The notes under the pieces are model-generated. The model saw only the letters and a program-made list of their open reading frames with translations, did not search any database and had not been told where the DNA came from. A program made the position numbers and the translations under genes. DNA of 64,000 nt from Reichenbachiella faecimaris (GTDB lineage: Bacteria > Bacteroidota > Bacteroidia > Cytophagales > Cyclobacteriaceae): the NCBI RefSeq assembly GCF_900176375.1, contig NZ_FWYF01000001.1, positions 310,001-374,000 on the forward strand, read 5' to 3'. Shown here piece by piece: positions 1-9,364 of the stretch (position 1 is the stretch's first letter; the number at the start of each line of letters is the position of its first letter).

Positions 1-506
1 CATTTGATGATACACGAGTGGTCATACTTGGTCAGGATCCGTACCATGGTGAAGGACAAGCACATGGGCTCTGTTTTTCTGTACAAGAAGGCACACGTAT
101 GCCTCCATCTCTTCAAAACATTTTTAAAGAAATCAAAGATGATCTTGATATTGACCTGCCACCTCATGGCTGCCTCAATCGTTGGGCCGAACAGGGCGTA
201 TTGTTGTTGAATGCCACCTTGACTGTCCGTGCACATCAAGCGGGTTCACATCAGAATAAAGGCTGGGAACAGTTTACAGATGCCGTGATCCAAGTACTTT
301 CTGAAGAAAAGGAAAAACTGGTCTTTTTACTTTGGGGTGCGTATGCCCAGCGGAAAGGAGCACTCATAGACCAAACCAAACACTGCGTACTAGAGTCTCC
401 TCACCCTTCCCCTTTTGCAGCTCATAGAGGATTCTTTGGAAATAAACATTTCAGTAAGACCAATACATATTTGAGAGAAAATGGCTTAAAGGAAATTGAG
501 TGGTAA
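1..506 (+). CDS. ung: Uracil-DNA glycosylase (5' partial)
   Basis: Family 1 uracil-DNA glycosylase, which removes uracil from DNA to start base-excision repair in the cytoplasm. The reading frame is open from base 3 at the window edge, so the N-terminus (about 55-60 residues) lies outside. Visible motifs are GQDPYHG near the edge, the water-activating loop carrying the catalytic Asp, then LLLNATLTV and the C-terminal HPSP motif ([16 protein letters not shown]), the DNA minor-groove loop. The 3' end is intact. It converges on lepB across an 83-bp spacer that holds an inverted repeat. Family identity is certain; only the start is missing. Confidence 0.97.
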   Translation, partial: FDDTRVVILGQDPYHGEGQAHGLCFSVQEGTRMPPSLQNIFKEIKDDLDIDLPPHGCLNRWAEQGVLLLNATLTVRAHQAGSHQNKGWEQFTDAVIQVLSEEKEKLVFLLWGAYAQRKGALIDQTKHCVLESPHPSPFAAHRGFFGNKHFSKTNTYLRENGLKEIEW

Positions 507-511
507 TTATG

Positions 512-578
512 TTCAAGATTCAAAGCATAAAGTTCAAAATTCATTCACTACTCAGCGCATTGAACTTTGAACCTTGAA
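512..578. repeat. Imperfect inverted repeat between ung and lepB
   Basis: TTCAAGATTCAAAG at 512-525 pairs with CTTTGAACCTTGAA at 565-578 with one mismatch. A second overlapping pair is AAAGTTCAA (530-538) with TTGAACTTT (560-568). It sits between two convergent genes, so it may act as a bidirectional terminator. It lacks a GC-rich stem and a clean T-tract, so a dispersed intergenic repeat is equally possible. Confidence 0.5.
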
Positions 579-589
579 TTTTAAATCAA

Positions 590-1681
590 TTAGTCAATCC
601 CGTTAAACAGTCTAGACCATCTGATTTTGCTGAAGAAGCTTTCGTTTGGATCTATAGACATCCAGATAAATGAGGCTTCACCTACTACATGATCGCCTGG
701 GACAAAACCCCAGAATCTTGAATCTTCTGAGTTGTGACGATTGTCACCCATCATAAAATAGTAATTCTGTTTGAACGTATAAGAAGTTGCCTTTTTGCCA
801 TCAACGAAAAGCTCTGTTTCCTTCAGGTCTACATTGTCAAGCCCCTCATAGTTTCGGATAGTAGTGCCGTACATAGCCACGTTGTCTTCTGTAAGATCAA
901 TAGTCATGCCTTCTGCCGGTATGACTAGTGGTCCAAAAAAATCAGCATTCCATGGAAATCTTGAGGCATTCGGAAATATTCTAGGGTTTACGAAATCTTC
1001 TGGCTCTTTGTGAGGGATCACTTCTTCTACAAAGTCTAAATTTTCAAATTTCTTGGCATCTTCTGGCCGAGCATGCATTTGATAAAATCCATTGTTTGCG
1101 CCCCGATTATAATCCCAAACCCCATTTTTCTTAAAGACGCGATCATTAATTTTTTGATCAGTTCGTAAGTAATAAGCAAACTGCATATCTTCTGGATTCT
1201 CTCCTTTTTCTCCGTTTATATACACTTGAGAATCCCTTACTTCTATGGTATCACCACCCACTGCCACGCATCTTTTGATGTAGTGTGTTTTTAGATCTGT
1301 AGGATGCTCAAATTCTGGAGGGTAATTAAACACCACCACATCATTTCGTTCTACATCACCAAATCCAGGAAATCTAAATTGTGGCAATTGGATGGCATCT
1401 GTATAAGAAGGAATATTCGTCCCCCATATTTTTGCATGAGTAAGCGGAAACTGCAAAGGGGTTTTTGGCGTTCTGGGGCCATAATTGATTTTGCTCACGA
1501 AAAGAAAATCTCCTACCAACAGCGAATTCTCCATAGAAGGTGTAGGAATTGTAAACGCTTCCATAAATGCCCAACGTATGAGGGTTGCTGCTACTACTGC
1601 AAAGACAATGGCATCTACCCATTCCTTTACTGGACCTTTCTTTTCTACTTTCTTTTTGGGCTTAAAAAAATTCCAATTCAT
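590..1681 (-). CDS. lepB: Signal peptidase I
   Basis: Type I signal peptidase (MEROPS S26), which cleaves signal peptides on the outer face of the inner membrane. A basic N-terminus is followed by one membrane segment (about residues 22-44). The catalytic Ser lies in PTPSMENSL (Ser49) and the general-base Lys in YIKRCVAVGGD (Lys136). The conserved C-terminal box MGDNRHNSEDSRFWG is present. At 363 residues it has the long insert between the catalytic boxes typical of Bacteroidota enzymes. It is last in the apparent parA-parB-DUF5683-dapB-lepB run, 41 bp after dapB. All catalytic residues are present. Confidence 0.96.
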   Translation of the reverse strand: MNWNFFKPKKKVEKKGPVKEWVDAIVFAVVAATLIRWAFMEAFTIPTPSMENSLLVGDFLFVSKINYGPRTPKTPLQFPLTHAKIWGTNIPSYTDAIQLPQFRFPGFGDVERNDVVVFNYPPEFEHPTDLKTHYIKRCVAVGGDTIEVRDSQVYINGEKGENPEDMQFAYYLRTDQKINDRVFKKNGVWDYNRGANNGFYQMHARPEDAKKFENLDFVEEVIPHKEPEDFVNPRIFPNASRFPWNADFFGPLVIPAEGMTIDLTEDNVAMYGTTIRNYEGLDNVDLKETELFVDGKKATSYTFKQNYYFMMGDNRHNSEDSRFWGFVPGDHVVGEASFIWMSIDPNESFFSKIRWSRLFNGID

Positions 1682-1722
1682 AGTTGATTTAATTTCGGCA
1701 AATATATGATATTATATGAATC

Positions 1723-2436
1723 CTAAAGTTGGAGCAAATCGTCCATGGAGTAAATTCCTTTTTTTCCAGCCATAAACTCTGCTGCAAGTACTGCGCCCTG
1801 AGCAAAACCTTCTCTACTATGTGCTTCATGGCTGATCTTGATGGTATCCACTACTGAGCTGTAAGTAATCTCATGTGTCCCAGGCGCAGGATCTACACGC
1901 TCAGAAATAATTTCAAGTTCTTCAGGGTTGTTTGAATTTTTATTTACCCACTTGGTCTTACTGTCATTATTAGCTATCAGGCCTTCTGCTAATGTAATGG
2001 CCGTACCACTTGGCGCATCCAATTTCTGCGTATGGTGAATTTCTATCATTGAGCTTTCATAGTTCTGGCCATTCATCATTTTTGCTAATTGCTCATTGAG
2101 CTTAAAGAAAATGTTTACACCCAAACTATAATTAGAAGCATAGAAGAAACCTGCACCCTGCTGGTTGCAGAAATCCACCACCTCACTGTAATGATCCAAC
2201 CATCCTGTACTTCCAGAAACTACTGGTACCTTATTGGTTAGTACAGCTTTGATATTGTGGAGAGCAGATTCAGGAGCTGTAAACTCAATAACAACATCAG
2301 TATTTTCAGGGTTGATTGCTTTGATTCCGTCTATGTTATCAATATTGATAATTTTAGAAATACTGTGACCCTTGGCTATCAAAATTTTCTCAATGGCTTG
2401 CCCCATTTTTCCATACCCTACCAATCCTACTTTCAT
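1723..2436 (-). CDS. dapB: 4-hydroxy-tetrahydrodipicolinate reductase
   Basis: NAD(P)H-dependent reductase of the lysine/diaminopimelate pathway. It makes tetrahydrodipicolinate, the substrate of DapD, which is also in this window (32307-33122). The N-terminal Rossmann motif GYGKMG is at residues 7-12. The substrate/catalytic signature IHHTQKLDAPSGTA lies near residues 133-146. At 237 residues it is normal for the short Bacteroidota form. It lies between the DUF5683 gene and lepB on the same strand. Confidence 0.96.
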   Translation of the reverse strand: MKVGLVGYGKMGQAIEKILIAKGHSISKIINIDNIDGIKAINPENTDVVIEFTAPESALHNIKAVLTNKVPVVSGSTGWLDHYSEVVDFCNQQGAGFFYASNYSLGVNIFFKLNEQLAKMMNGQNYESSMIEIHHTQKLDAPSGTAITLAEGLIANNDSKTKWVNKNSNNPEELEIISERVDPAPGTHEITYSSVVDTIKISHEAHSREGFAQGAVLAAEFMAGKKGIYSMDDLLQL

Positions 2437-2494
2437 TACTCAGTACTTTAATTTATTAAACAGTTGATTAGTGCGAGCCATCTTTGATTTATTA

Positions 2495-3109
2495 CTATTT
2501 ATTCAATTTAAAAACCAAAGACATCCCTACATTTTGGGCAAAATATTTTTCTCGTGGATAATAAGTTGGCTGCAAAGCCAAGTCATCATTGATGTTGAAT
2601 TCTATTAGATGAGCTGATACGTGAGCATCAACGATTTGAACAAGATAATAGACCACCCCCATAATGATCATAAAATCACGATTTCTTTTAAATCTTTCAG
2701 CATTCAATTGCAGCGCTTGCTCAGAAAATTGATCAAATGGGTTTACTGTGTCCTCATTGCCATCTGTTTCCGCTATGTAGGCATTGCGAAAGGCATTATA
2801 AAAATCATTATTGTACTTAATGAAATGGCCAATCACCATGGCACCTCCATATAATATTGGGAGCTTCCAGTATTGCCTGTTATACATTTGGCCAAGACCT
2901 GGTAATATGGCCGCATAAAGTGCTGCCTTATCAGGGTCAAGTGTTGATTTACTTTGAAAGGTGTCAATTTTGTCGAACCCAGACATGACCACTGTAGAGT
3001 CCCTATTGGCACGAATAATAGTTTCATTTTGAGACATAGCTGATGTGCTAATGACTAAACATCCTATCCAGACAAGTACCGATGATTTCACTTTGTATTT
3101 AAGCGTCAA
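2495..3109 (-). CDS. DUF5683 domain protein, secreted or membrane-associated
   Basis: A 204-residue protein with an N-terminal hydrophobic segment and a probable signal peptide ending near SAMSQ (about residue 27). The core begins with KAALYAAILPGLGQMYN, the glycine-rich amphipathic hairpin typical of DUF5683, followed by two further hydrophobic stretches. No biochemical function is known for the family. Its start overlaps the end of parB by 11 bp, so the two are translationally coupled. This position between parB and dapB is, to my knowledge, common in Bacteroidota, which suggests an envelope role tied to cell growth rather than segregation itself. Confidence 0.8.
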   Translation of the reverse strand: MTLKYKVKSSVLVWIGCLVISTSAMSQNETIIRANRDSTVVMSGFDKIDTFQSKSTLDPDKAALYAAILPGLGQMYNRQYWKLPILYGGAMVIGHFIKYNNDFYNAFRNAYIAETDGNEDTVNPFDQFSEQALQLNAERFKRNRDFMIIMGVVYYLVQIVDAHVSAHLIEFNINDDLALQPTYYPREKYFAQNVGMSLVFKLNK

Positions 3110-4013
3110 TGATTTCCAAAAGACGATTCAATTCCGCGACGGAAGTGAAAGGTATTTTGATCTCTCCTTTGTTGTTATCTTTTGAGGCGATCTTGATTTT
3201 CGTCCCAAAGTGCGAAGATAACTTGTCTTGAACACTTAATATCTCTTTACTCTCTACTTTTTGCTCAGGAGCCTCTTGTGGCTCATCAGGAAATGATGCC
3301 TGCTTCACCAAGGCCTCAACCTTTCTTACTGAAAGATCTTCATTTAGTATTTTCTTGAGAAGCTCTAATTGCAGGGAGGTGCTTTCTACATTAATCAATG
3401 CCCTGGCATGGCCCATGGATATCTTCCCGTCTCTTACAGCTGCCTGAACATCTGGTGGCAACTTCAAGAGGCGCAAGTAATTATTGACTGTAGACCTTTT
3501 CTTGCCTACTCTATCCCCCAATTGCTCTTGCTTAAGATCACATTCAGAAAGCAAACGCTGATAACTCAGTGCCACTTCCATGGCATTCAAATCTTGACGT
3601 TGTATATTTTCAATCAGCGCCATTTCTAGCATTTGCTGATCGTCAGCAGTCCTTACATAGGCGGGCACTTTTTCCAGTCCAGCCAGTTTACTCGCTTGGA
3701 ACCTTCGCTCTCCAGAGATCAACTGAAAAGAGTTATTGTTCAATTTTCTAACTGTGATGGGCTGAATAATGCCTTGAACCTTAATAGATTCAGAGAGTTC
3801 TTGTAGGGCTTCTTGATCAAAATCAGTCCTGGGTTGAAATGGATTAACTTCGATCTGATCCAGATTAATTTCTGCAATACTACCAGCAGAAGCACTTCTT
3901 TCACGAAGAGGCTTTTTAGCCAATACGTTATTCTCTCCGCCACCATCATCAGTCAATAGTGCACCTAACCCTCTACCTAACGCATTTCTTCTATTTGCTT
4001 TCTTTTGGCTCAT
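3099..4013 (-). CDS. parB: Chromosome-partitioning protein ParB
   Basis: ParB/Spo0J family CTPase and parS-binding protein, partner of ParA. Residues 1-45 are basic and disordered, with the usual RNALGRGLGALL start. The N-terminal CTP-binding domain carries GERR at 101-104 and ENIQR at 135-139. A helix-turn-helix follows at about 165-190 (LGDRVGKKRSTVNNYLRLL), then a C-terminal dimerisation segment. At 304 residues the length is typical. It is 25 bp downstream of parA in the same orientation. No full parS site was recognised in this window. Confidence 0.97.
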   Translation of the reverse strand: MSQKKANRRNALGRGLGALLTDDGGGENNVLAKKPLRERSASAGSIAEINLDQIEVNPFQPRTDFDQEALQELSESIKVQGIIQPITVRKLNNNSFQLISGERRFQASKLAGLEKVPAYVRTADDQQMLEMALIENIQRQDLNAMEVALSYQRLLSECDLKQEQLGDRVGKKRSTVNNYLRLLKLPPDVQAAVRDGKISMGHARALINVESTSLQLELLKKILNEDLSVRKVEALVKQASFPDEPQEAPEQKVESKEILSVQDKLSSHFGTKIKIASKDNNKGEIKIPFTSVAELNRLLEIIDA

Positions 4014-4038
4014 CTAAGTATCTTTTTTAATCGGTCAG

Positions 4039-4821
4039 TTAGGCCATTTCAGCCAGTTGTTCATTGTTGGCCACAATTTCATTTGCAAGATTCAAGTAGC
4101 TTATAGCTCCTTTACTTTCTGCATCATGAGAGATAGCTGGCAAACCAAAACTTGGCGATTCACTGAGCTTAATATTTCTTGGGATCAAGGTGTCAAATAC
4201 CATTGATTTGAAATGTGTGGTTACCTCTTCTACCACTTGGTTTGAAAGCCTCAAACGCATGTCGTACATCGTAAGTAATATGCCTTCAATTTCCAAATCA
4301 GGATTCAACCTGGATTGAATAATTTTAATCGTATTTAATAATTTGCCCAAACCTTCTAGGGCAAAGTATTCGCATTGCACAGGAATGATTACAGAATCTG
4401 AAGCAGTTAGCGCATTGACTGTAATGAGGCCAAGTGACGGAGAACAATCAATAATGATAAAATCATAATCTCCTCTGATAGCCTCCAATGCAGTTTTCAT
4501 TTTCATTTCTCTCTCATCGTAGTTTACCAGTTCTACTTCAGCACCCACCAAGTCTATATGAGAAGGTAATAAATCCAAATAATCAATTTCAGATTTTATG
4601 ATGCACTCATACGGGTCAATAGCATCCACCATACATTCATAAATCCCAGCTTTCACTTGCTTAGGGTCTTCACCAATACCTGACGTAGAGTTGGCCTGAG
4701 GATCAGCATCTACTAAAAGCGTCTTGTATTCCAGTGCGGCTAAACTTGCTGCCAGATTAATCGCTGTAGTAGTTTTCCCTACTCCACCTTTTTGATTTGC
4801 AATTGAGATGATCTTGCCCAT
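4039..4821 (-). CDS. parA: Chromosome-partitioning ATPase ParA
   Basis: Deviant Walker A ATPase (ParA/Soj/MinD family) that drives origin segregation with ParB. The motif KGGVGKTT is at residues 11-18 and [10 protein letters not shown] follows at about 37-46. The second Asp-rich block [11 protein letters not shown] is present. At 260 residues it is a small chromosomal Soj type without the N-terminal HTH of plasmid ParAs. It is the first gene of the run parA-parB-DUF5683-dapB-lepB, with a -7-like promoter element about 66 bp upstream. Confidence 0.97.
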   Translation of the reverse strand: MGKIISIANQKGGVGKTTTAINLAASLAALEYKTLLVDADPQANSTSGIGEDPKQVKAGIYECMVDAIDPYECIIKSEIDYLDLLPSHIDLVGAEVELVNYDEREMKMKTALEAIRGDYDFIIIDCSPSLGLITVNALTASDSVIIPVQCEYFALEGLGKLLNTIKIIQSRLNPDLEIEGILLTMYDMRLRLSNQVVEEVTTHFKSMVFDTLIPRNIKLSESPSFGLPAISHDAESKGAISYLNLANEIVANNEQLAEMA

Positions 4822-4886
4822 ATAGCTCGTTGTCAGATTTAATGAAAATTGTCAGTAGGTCGATAATTACACCTCATCGACCTTGG

Positions 4887-4894
4887 CAAATATA
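4887..4894 (-). promoter_or_regulatory. Putative -7 promoter element of the parA operon
   Basis: The minus strand reads TATATTTG, an exact match to the Bacteroidota -7 consensus TAnnTTTG, 66 bp before the parA start. I do not see a clear TTTG -33 element at the expected distance, so this is a moderate prediction. Confidence 0.4.
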
Positions 4895-4980
4895 ATTTTC
4901 GTTTCCACATTTATTCTATTTGTCTCTGGAAACTTCTCCACATCCAAATGTTGATAAATAGCTAATTGCCTAGAAACGAA

Positions 4981-5005
4981 AAAGTCCCGCTAGTTGCGGG
5001 ACTTT
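4981..5005 (-). terminator. Intrinsic terminator after yidC
   Basis: A perfect 10-bp stem AAAGTCCCGC / GCGGGACTTT encloses the loop TAGTT. On the minus strand the stem is followed by TTTTTC, giving a rho-independent terminator for the pyrG-yidC transcript, upstream of the parA promoter. Confidence 0.85.
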
Positions 5006-5030
5006 AAATTTACTTCTTTTTCTTATCCTC

Positions 5031-5100
5031 TCAGAGTTACTTCATGAAGAACTCTGAAATTAAATTCTAACTCAAAGTTCCTTGCAGGTAACTCTGAGTA
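5031..5100. repeat. Two related hairpins in the yidC 3' region
   Basis: Hairpin 1 pairs TCAGAGTT (5031-5038) with AACTCTGA (5050-5057), with an inner CTTC/GAAG extension. Hairpin 2 pairs ACTCAAAGTT with AACTCTGAGT in the remainder of the interval, with an inner CCT/AGG pair. Both share the CAGAGTT/AACTCTG arms. They lie between the yidC stop codon and the terminator, so they would be part of the yidC 3' UTR. Confidence 0.55.
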
Positions 5101-5104
5101 CGTA

Positions 5105-6940
5105 CTACTTCTTTTTCTTAGTTTTTTGTTTGCGCTGTTCTTCGCCTGCTTTCATCGCTTCTTCCAGTTTGAGCTGGAATTTGGATTTCTTTTTATTGGC
5201 ATTCTTCTTTCTGTTCTCTTCCATTACTTTCAGAATCTTATCCTCATCTACAAACTTTCTAAACAAAGCCATTTGTCCGAAAGAAACAATGTTGGACACG
5301 AAATAATAGAAGGTCAAACCCGCAGAGAAACTATTCAGAAAGAACAAGAACATAATAGGCATCATGTACTGCATCGACTTCATAGGCCCTTGCATTTGTG
5401 TATTCATTTGACTGTTTGACCAAGTATACAACAACGTAGAACCAGTCATTAATAGACAAAATAAACTGACGTGAGAACCATAAAATGGAATTTCAAAAGG
5501 AAGATTCAGGACGTTGTCATAAGTAGACAAGTCCGTCGCCCAAAGAAATGCTTGTTGTCTCAATTCTATTGAATTAGGGAAAAAGTTAAACATGGCCAGT
5601 AAGAAAGGAAACTGTAACAATACAGGGATGCAACCACTCAATGGATTGATTCCAGCCTTTCTATAGAGTTCCATGGTTTCCTGCTGAGACTTCTGCATAT
5701 CACCATCATGCTTCTCTTTGATCGCGTCCATTTCTGGTTTCAGTACTTTCATCTTCGCCATGGACATGTGCGACTTGTAAGTCAATGGTGCCAAGATCAA
5801 TCGAATCACAAATACCAAGATGATAATGATCACACCATAGTTTGAAATCACACCTTCCAATAAATTGAATATGGGTATAATCAACCATTTGTTAACCAAT
5901 CTGAAGATAAACCAACCCAGATCAACATTCTGCTCAAAGCCATCAACTACCTTCTTTTGAACCGTATAATCATTGGGTCCGAAGTAGTATTGATATTGGC
6001 CTTTGCCAGTCTTCAAATCACCAATGGGCAAAGTCAGCACTGCAGTACCAGATTTTACAGTCGTGCTATCAGATGTATCTACGTAGGTACTTAAAGTGGC
6101 TTTTGATATTTTGTTCTCTGCAATTAGAGCTGCCGAAAAGAATCTCTGCTTAAAAGCAAACCATTTCAGTCCTTGCTCTATCGTTTCAGATTCTGCTCCC
6201 TCGCTTATTCCCAGGTCATCAAAGTCACCGCCAATAGGCAAATAATTGATTGTAGTTTTTGCTCTTGACTCTTTGAGTGTATGCTCAACATTCTTCATGT
6301 TGTCCACCCAAGTCAGTTGAGCATCTTGATTATCAATCACCCCATCCATACCTACGAGATTGATTTCATATCTCAATTGAAATCCTGTACCTCCCAAGGT
6401 ATATTTATGTTCTAAGTATCTCCCATTATCCAAAGCTACTTTAAAGCTTACAGTCAAGGAATCTTCCCCTTCCACCTTAAGCTTGCGATAATCGACTTGA
6501 TAATACAGTTCAGAAACGTTGATTGGCTTATAGTTGCTAGCCAACAATAAATCTGATTGACTACTATTCCTATCTATTAATACCAATGGGTCTTTCTGAT
6601 AAGTCAAATAGTCCTTGAGTTCGACTCTTTTTACTATACCACCTTTGCTGGAAAGAACAATTTTAACCGATTCGTTTTCAATATTAACTTCCTCTGCTTC
6701 CCCAGTAGCAAATGGCGCAAAAACGCCATATCGTTCTTTATGAAGAGCTGAAGTCAAAGAATCTTCCGCAACCGAAACGGTAGTATTTGAAATTTTGGCT
6801 TGTTGTACTGCAGCAGGTGCAGCAGTTTCAATGGTTTCTGTTTCGACAGGCTGCTCTGGCACTTCCGGAGCAAAGAATTGAAAATATATGGTCATCAATG
6901 CAAGCATCAAGACCAAACCTGTGATCTGGTTTTTATCCAT
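5105..6940 (-). CDS. yidC: Membrane protein insertase YidC
   Basis: YidC/Oxa1 insertase of 611 residues, which inserts and folds inner-membrane proteins alone or with SecYEG. It has an N-terminal membrane anchor (about residues 5-24) and a long periplasmic beta-rich domain (about 50-350). The five-helix insertase core begins near VIIIILVFVIRLILAPLTYKS, with the positively charged groove residue in RLILAPL. It ends in a strongly basic Lys-rich cytoplasmic tail that would bind ribosomes. It starts 4 bp after the pyrG stop codon, so the two are cotranscribed. Confidence 0.97.
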   Translation of the reverse strand: MDKNQITGLVLMLALMTIYFQFFAPEVPEQPVETETIETAAPAAVQQAKISNTTVSVAEDSLTSALHKERYGVFAPFATGEAEEVNIENESVKIVLSSKGGIVKRVELKDYLTYQKDPLVLIDRNSSQSDLLLASNYKPINVSELYYQVDYRKLKVEGEDSLTVSFKVALDNGRYLEHKYTLGGTGFQLRYEINLVGMDGVIDNQDAQLTWVDNMKNVEHTLKESRAKTTINYLPIGGDFDDLGISEGAESETIEQGLKWFAFKQRFFSAALIAENKISKATLSTYVDTSDSTTVKSGTAVLTLPIGDLKTGKGQYQYYFGPNDYTVQKKVVDGFEQNVDLGWFIFRLVNKWLIIPIFNLLEGVISNYGVIIIILVFVIRLILAPLTYKSHMSMAKMKVLKPEMDAIKEKHDGDMQKSQQETMELYRKAGINPLSGCIPVLLQFPFLLAMFNFFPNSIELRQQAFLWATDLSTYDNVLNLPFEIPFYGSHVSLFCLLMTGSTLLYTWSNSQMNTQMQGPMKSMQYMMPIMFLFFLNSFSAGLTFYYFVSNIVSFGQMALFRKFVDEDKILKVMEENRKKNANKKKSKFQLKLEEAMKAGEEQRKQKTKKKK

Positions 6941-6944
6941 TTAA

Positions 6945-8579
6945 TTAATTATTATTTTCTGATAAATTATCTTTCTTATATGATAGGGCCGCTTTTACGA
7001 ACTTTACGAAAAGTGGGTGTGGATTGAGAACAGTACTCTTTAGTTCTGGATGAAATTGAACACCCACGAACCATCTGTGATCTTTCAACTCAATGATTTC
7101 AACCAAATTTGTTTTAGGATTTCTCCCTGAAGCTATCATGCCATTATCTTCAAAGTCTTTTAGATAGGCATCATTAAACTCATATCTGTGCCTATGACGC
7201 TCCTGAATTTTCGTTTGCCCATAGACATTGTACGCCTTAGTGCCTTTTTGGATGTTGCAATCATAGGCCCCTAATCTCATGGTCCCCCCCATCTCTGTGA
7301 TATTTTTTTGATCCTCCATGATATCAATGATCGGATGTTTCAGTTTTTCAGCCATTTCCTTAGAATTGGCATCTTTATGTCCCAATACATTTCTTGCAAA
7401 TTCTATACTCGCACATTGCATACCTAGGCAAATACCAAAGAAAGGAATACCACTTTCACGGGCAATTTTGATTGCTTCAATTTTTCCTTCTATTCCTCTT
7501 TCTCCAAACCCTGGTGCGACCAACAACCCATCAACACCTTCCAGTTGCTTGGTAGCATTGTCTGGTGTTACAGACTCTGAAGACAACCATTTCACTTTTA
7601 CTTTACATTCATTTTCCGCACCTGCGTGTACAAAAGCCTCTGAGATAGATTTGTACGCATCCTGTAGTTCAACATATTTTCCAACTACCGTGATATTCAC
7701 TTCATTGACAGGGTTTTTGAGCTTACCTAAAAAATTCTTCCAGTGCTCTAGTCCTGGCTCCTTTTTATAAGAGAATTTCATTCTGGCGAGTACCCTTTCA
7801 TCCAGTTTTTCTTTTCTCATCAATAATGGCACATCATAAATAGTATCCGCATCCTGTGCTTCTATTACGCAATTTACAGGTACGTTACAGAACAGTGCTA
7901 TTTTTTTCCTGAGGTCAGCACTGAGTTTGTGTTCACTTCTGCATACTAAAATATCTGGCTGAACTCCCGCTTCCAACAATTGCTTTACTGAATGCTGAGT
8001 TGGTTTAGTTTTTAATTCTCCAGCTGCTGCCAAATAGGGCACTAATGTCAAATGAATGTTGATCGCATTGGTGGGTCCCAATTCGAATCTGGCCTGCCTC
8101 ATGGCTTCTATAAATGGCAGGGATTCAATATCGCCTACACACCCGCCAACTTCAGTAATTACAAAATCATATTTTTCAGTATTACCAAGTCGGTAAATGC
8201 TTTCTTTGATTTCGTCTGTGATGTGCGGAACAACCTGAACAGTCTTGCCTAAAAACTCTCCCTCCCGTTCCTTTTTAATGACATTGTAATAAATACGACC
8301 AGTCGTTACATTATTTGCTTGAGAGGTGGGTTCATTCAAAAATCTTTCGTAGTGACCTAAGTCAAGGTCAGTTTCGGCACCATCATCTGTGACGTAGCAT
8401 TCTCCATGTTCATAAGGATTGAGCGTACCAGGATCTACATTGATGTATGGGTCCAATTTTTGAATGGTCACTGAAAACCCCCTGGCTTGCAATAACTTAC
8501 CTAAAGATGCTGATATGATTCCTTTACCAAGAGAAGAGGTAACCCCGCCCGTAACGAAAATGTATTTTGTAGATGTCAT
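6945..8579 (-). CDS. pyrG: CTP synthase
   Basis: Glutamine-hydrolysing CTP synthase, converting UTP to CTP in the last step of pyrimidine nucleotide synthesis. The N-terminal synthetase domain has [10 protein letters not shown] at residues 11-20. The class I glutamine amidotransferase domain has its nucleophile Cys384 in GICLGMQ and the His/Glu pair in FHPELKS. I chose the ATG at 8579 (MTSTKYIF) because it gives 544 residues, the usual length. The frame stays open to 8717, but the extra 46 residues look like untranslated leader. It is followed directly by yidC. Confidence 0.97.
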   Translation of the reverse strand: MTSTKYIFVTGGVTSSLGKGIISASLGKLLQARGFSVTIQKLDPYINVDPGTLNPYEHGECYVTDDGAETDLDLGHYERFLNEPTSQANNVTTGRIYYNVIKKEREGEFLGKTVQVVPHITDEIKESIYRLGNTEKYDFVITEVGGCVGDIESLPFIEAMRQARFELGPTNAINIHLTLVPYLAAAGELKTKPTQHSVKQLLEAGVQPDILVCRSEHKLSADLRKKIALFCNVPVNCVIEAQDADTIYDVPLLMRKEKLDERVLARMKFSYKKEPGLEHWKNFLGKLKNPVNEVNITVVGKYVELQDAYKSISEAFVHAGAENECKVKVKWLSSESVTPDNATKQLEGVDGLLVAPGFGERGIEGKIEAIKIARESGIPFFGICLGMQCASIEFARNVLGHKDANSKEMAEKLKHPIIDIMEDQKNITEMGGTMRLGAYDCNIQKGTKAYNVYGQTKIQERHRHRYEFNDAYLKDFEDNGMIASGRNPKTNLVEIIELKDHRWFVGVQFHPELKSTVLNPHPLFVKFVKAALSYKKDNLSENNN

Positions 8580-8612
8580 TTGATGTGTATTCGAAACTTT
8601 TGTTACGGGGCT

Positions 8613-8620
8613 CAAAGTTA
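8613..8620 (-). promoter_or_regulatory. Putative -7 promoter element of pyrG
   Basis: The minus strand reads TAACTTTG, matching TAnnTTTG, 34 bp before the chosen pyrG start. Its position supports that start over the longer open frame. No convincing -33 element was seen. Confidence 0.35.
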
Positions 8621-8781
8621 TGGTATTAGACTTAATAATCTTGGGACGGGCTAGATAATATTTTGAGAAGTGTAGTAAAAACAGGAAGTTTGGATAAATC
8701 CAAAATACGAATAACAAATTTAATCAGATTCATTTTAAACCATTACTCGATTCAAGCATCTAAGTTGCAAATTGCACTACT

Positions 8782-9321
8782 TTGACTGACCAGGAACTTA
8801 TAGAAAAACTCAGCAATGAGGAGAGCCGAAATTATGGGTTCAATTTGCTGGTACGTGAGTATCAGGAAAGGATTTATTGGCATATTCGGAAGATGGTGAT
8901 TGATCACGATGATGCGGATGACTTGGTACAGGATGTATTTATTAAGGTTTGGAATAATATTCACAAATTCCGTGAGGACTCAAGTCTTTACACATGGATT
9001 TATCGAATTGCCACCAACGAATGTCTGAATTTTTTAAAGAAGAAAAGAAACAAGTTTTTTCTACCCATCAATGATGTCGCCAATGAACTGTCTGATAAAT
9101 TGGATGAAAGTTCGCACGTCAGTGGGGAAGAAATACAAATGAAGTTGCAAAAAGCACTATTGAGGCTGCCGGACAAACAGCGGCTGGTTTTTAACATGAA
9201 ATATTTTGACGACATGAAATTCAGAGAAATAGCAGAAATCACGAAAACCAGTGAAGGTGCTTTAAAGGCCAGTTATCACTTAGCAGTAAAAAAAATTGAA
9301 CAATTTTTACAGCTTGATTAA
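8782..9321 (+). CDS. ECF-type RNA polymerase sigma factor
   Basis: Sigma-70 family extracytoplasmic-function sigma factor of 179 residues. Region 2 includes the -10-binding helix around DHDDADDLVQDVFIKVWNNI. Region 4 (about 125-175) carries the helix-turn-helix around MKFREIAEITKTSEGALKASYHLAVKKIEQ. The only start between the upstream in-frame stop (8761) and the conserved region is the TTG at 8782, giving MTDQELIEKL, a usual beginning for this group in Cytophagales. It heads a three-gene set with a single-TM protein and a Spy-like protein. Confidence 0.92.
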   Translation: MTDQELIEKLSNEESRNYGFNLLVREYQERIYWHIRKMVIDHDDADDLVQDVFIKVWNNIHKFREDSSLYTWIYRIATNECLNFLKKKRNKFFLPINDVANELSDKLDESSHVSGEEIQMKLQKALLRLPDKQRLVFNMKYFDDMKFREIAEITKTSEGALKASYHLAVKKIEQFLQLD

Positions 9322-9364
9322 ACCATCATTCGAATGGACTGTCTAATGTTCAGACGCTTATGTT

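Noticed and set aside
8580-8717. 46-residue N-terminal extension of CTP synthase
   Set aside because: The conserved protein begins at MTSTKYIF, and a -7-like promoter element lies inside the proposed extension.
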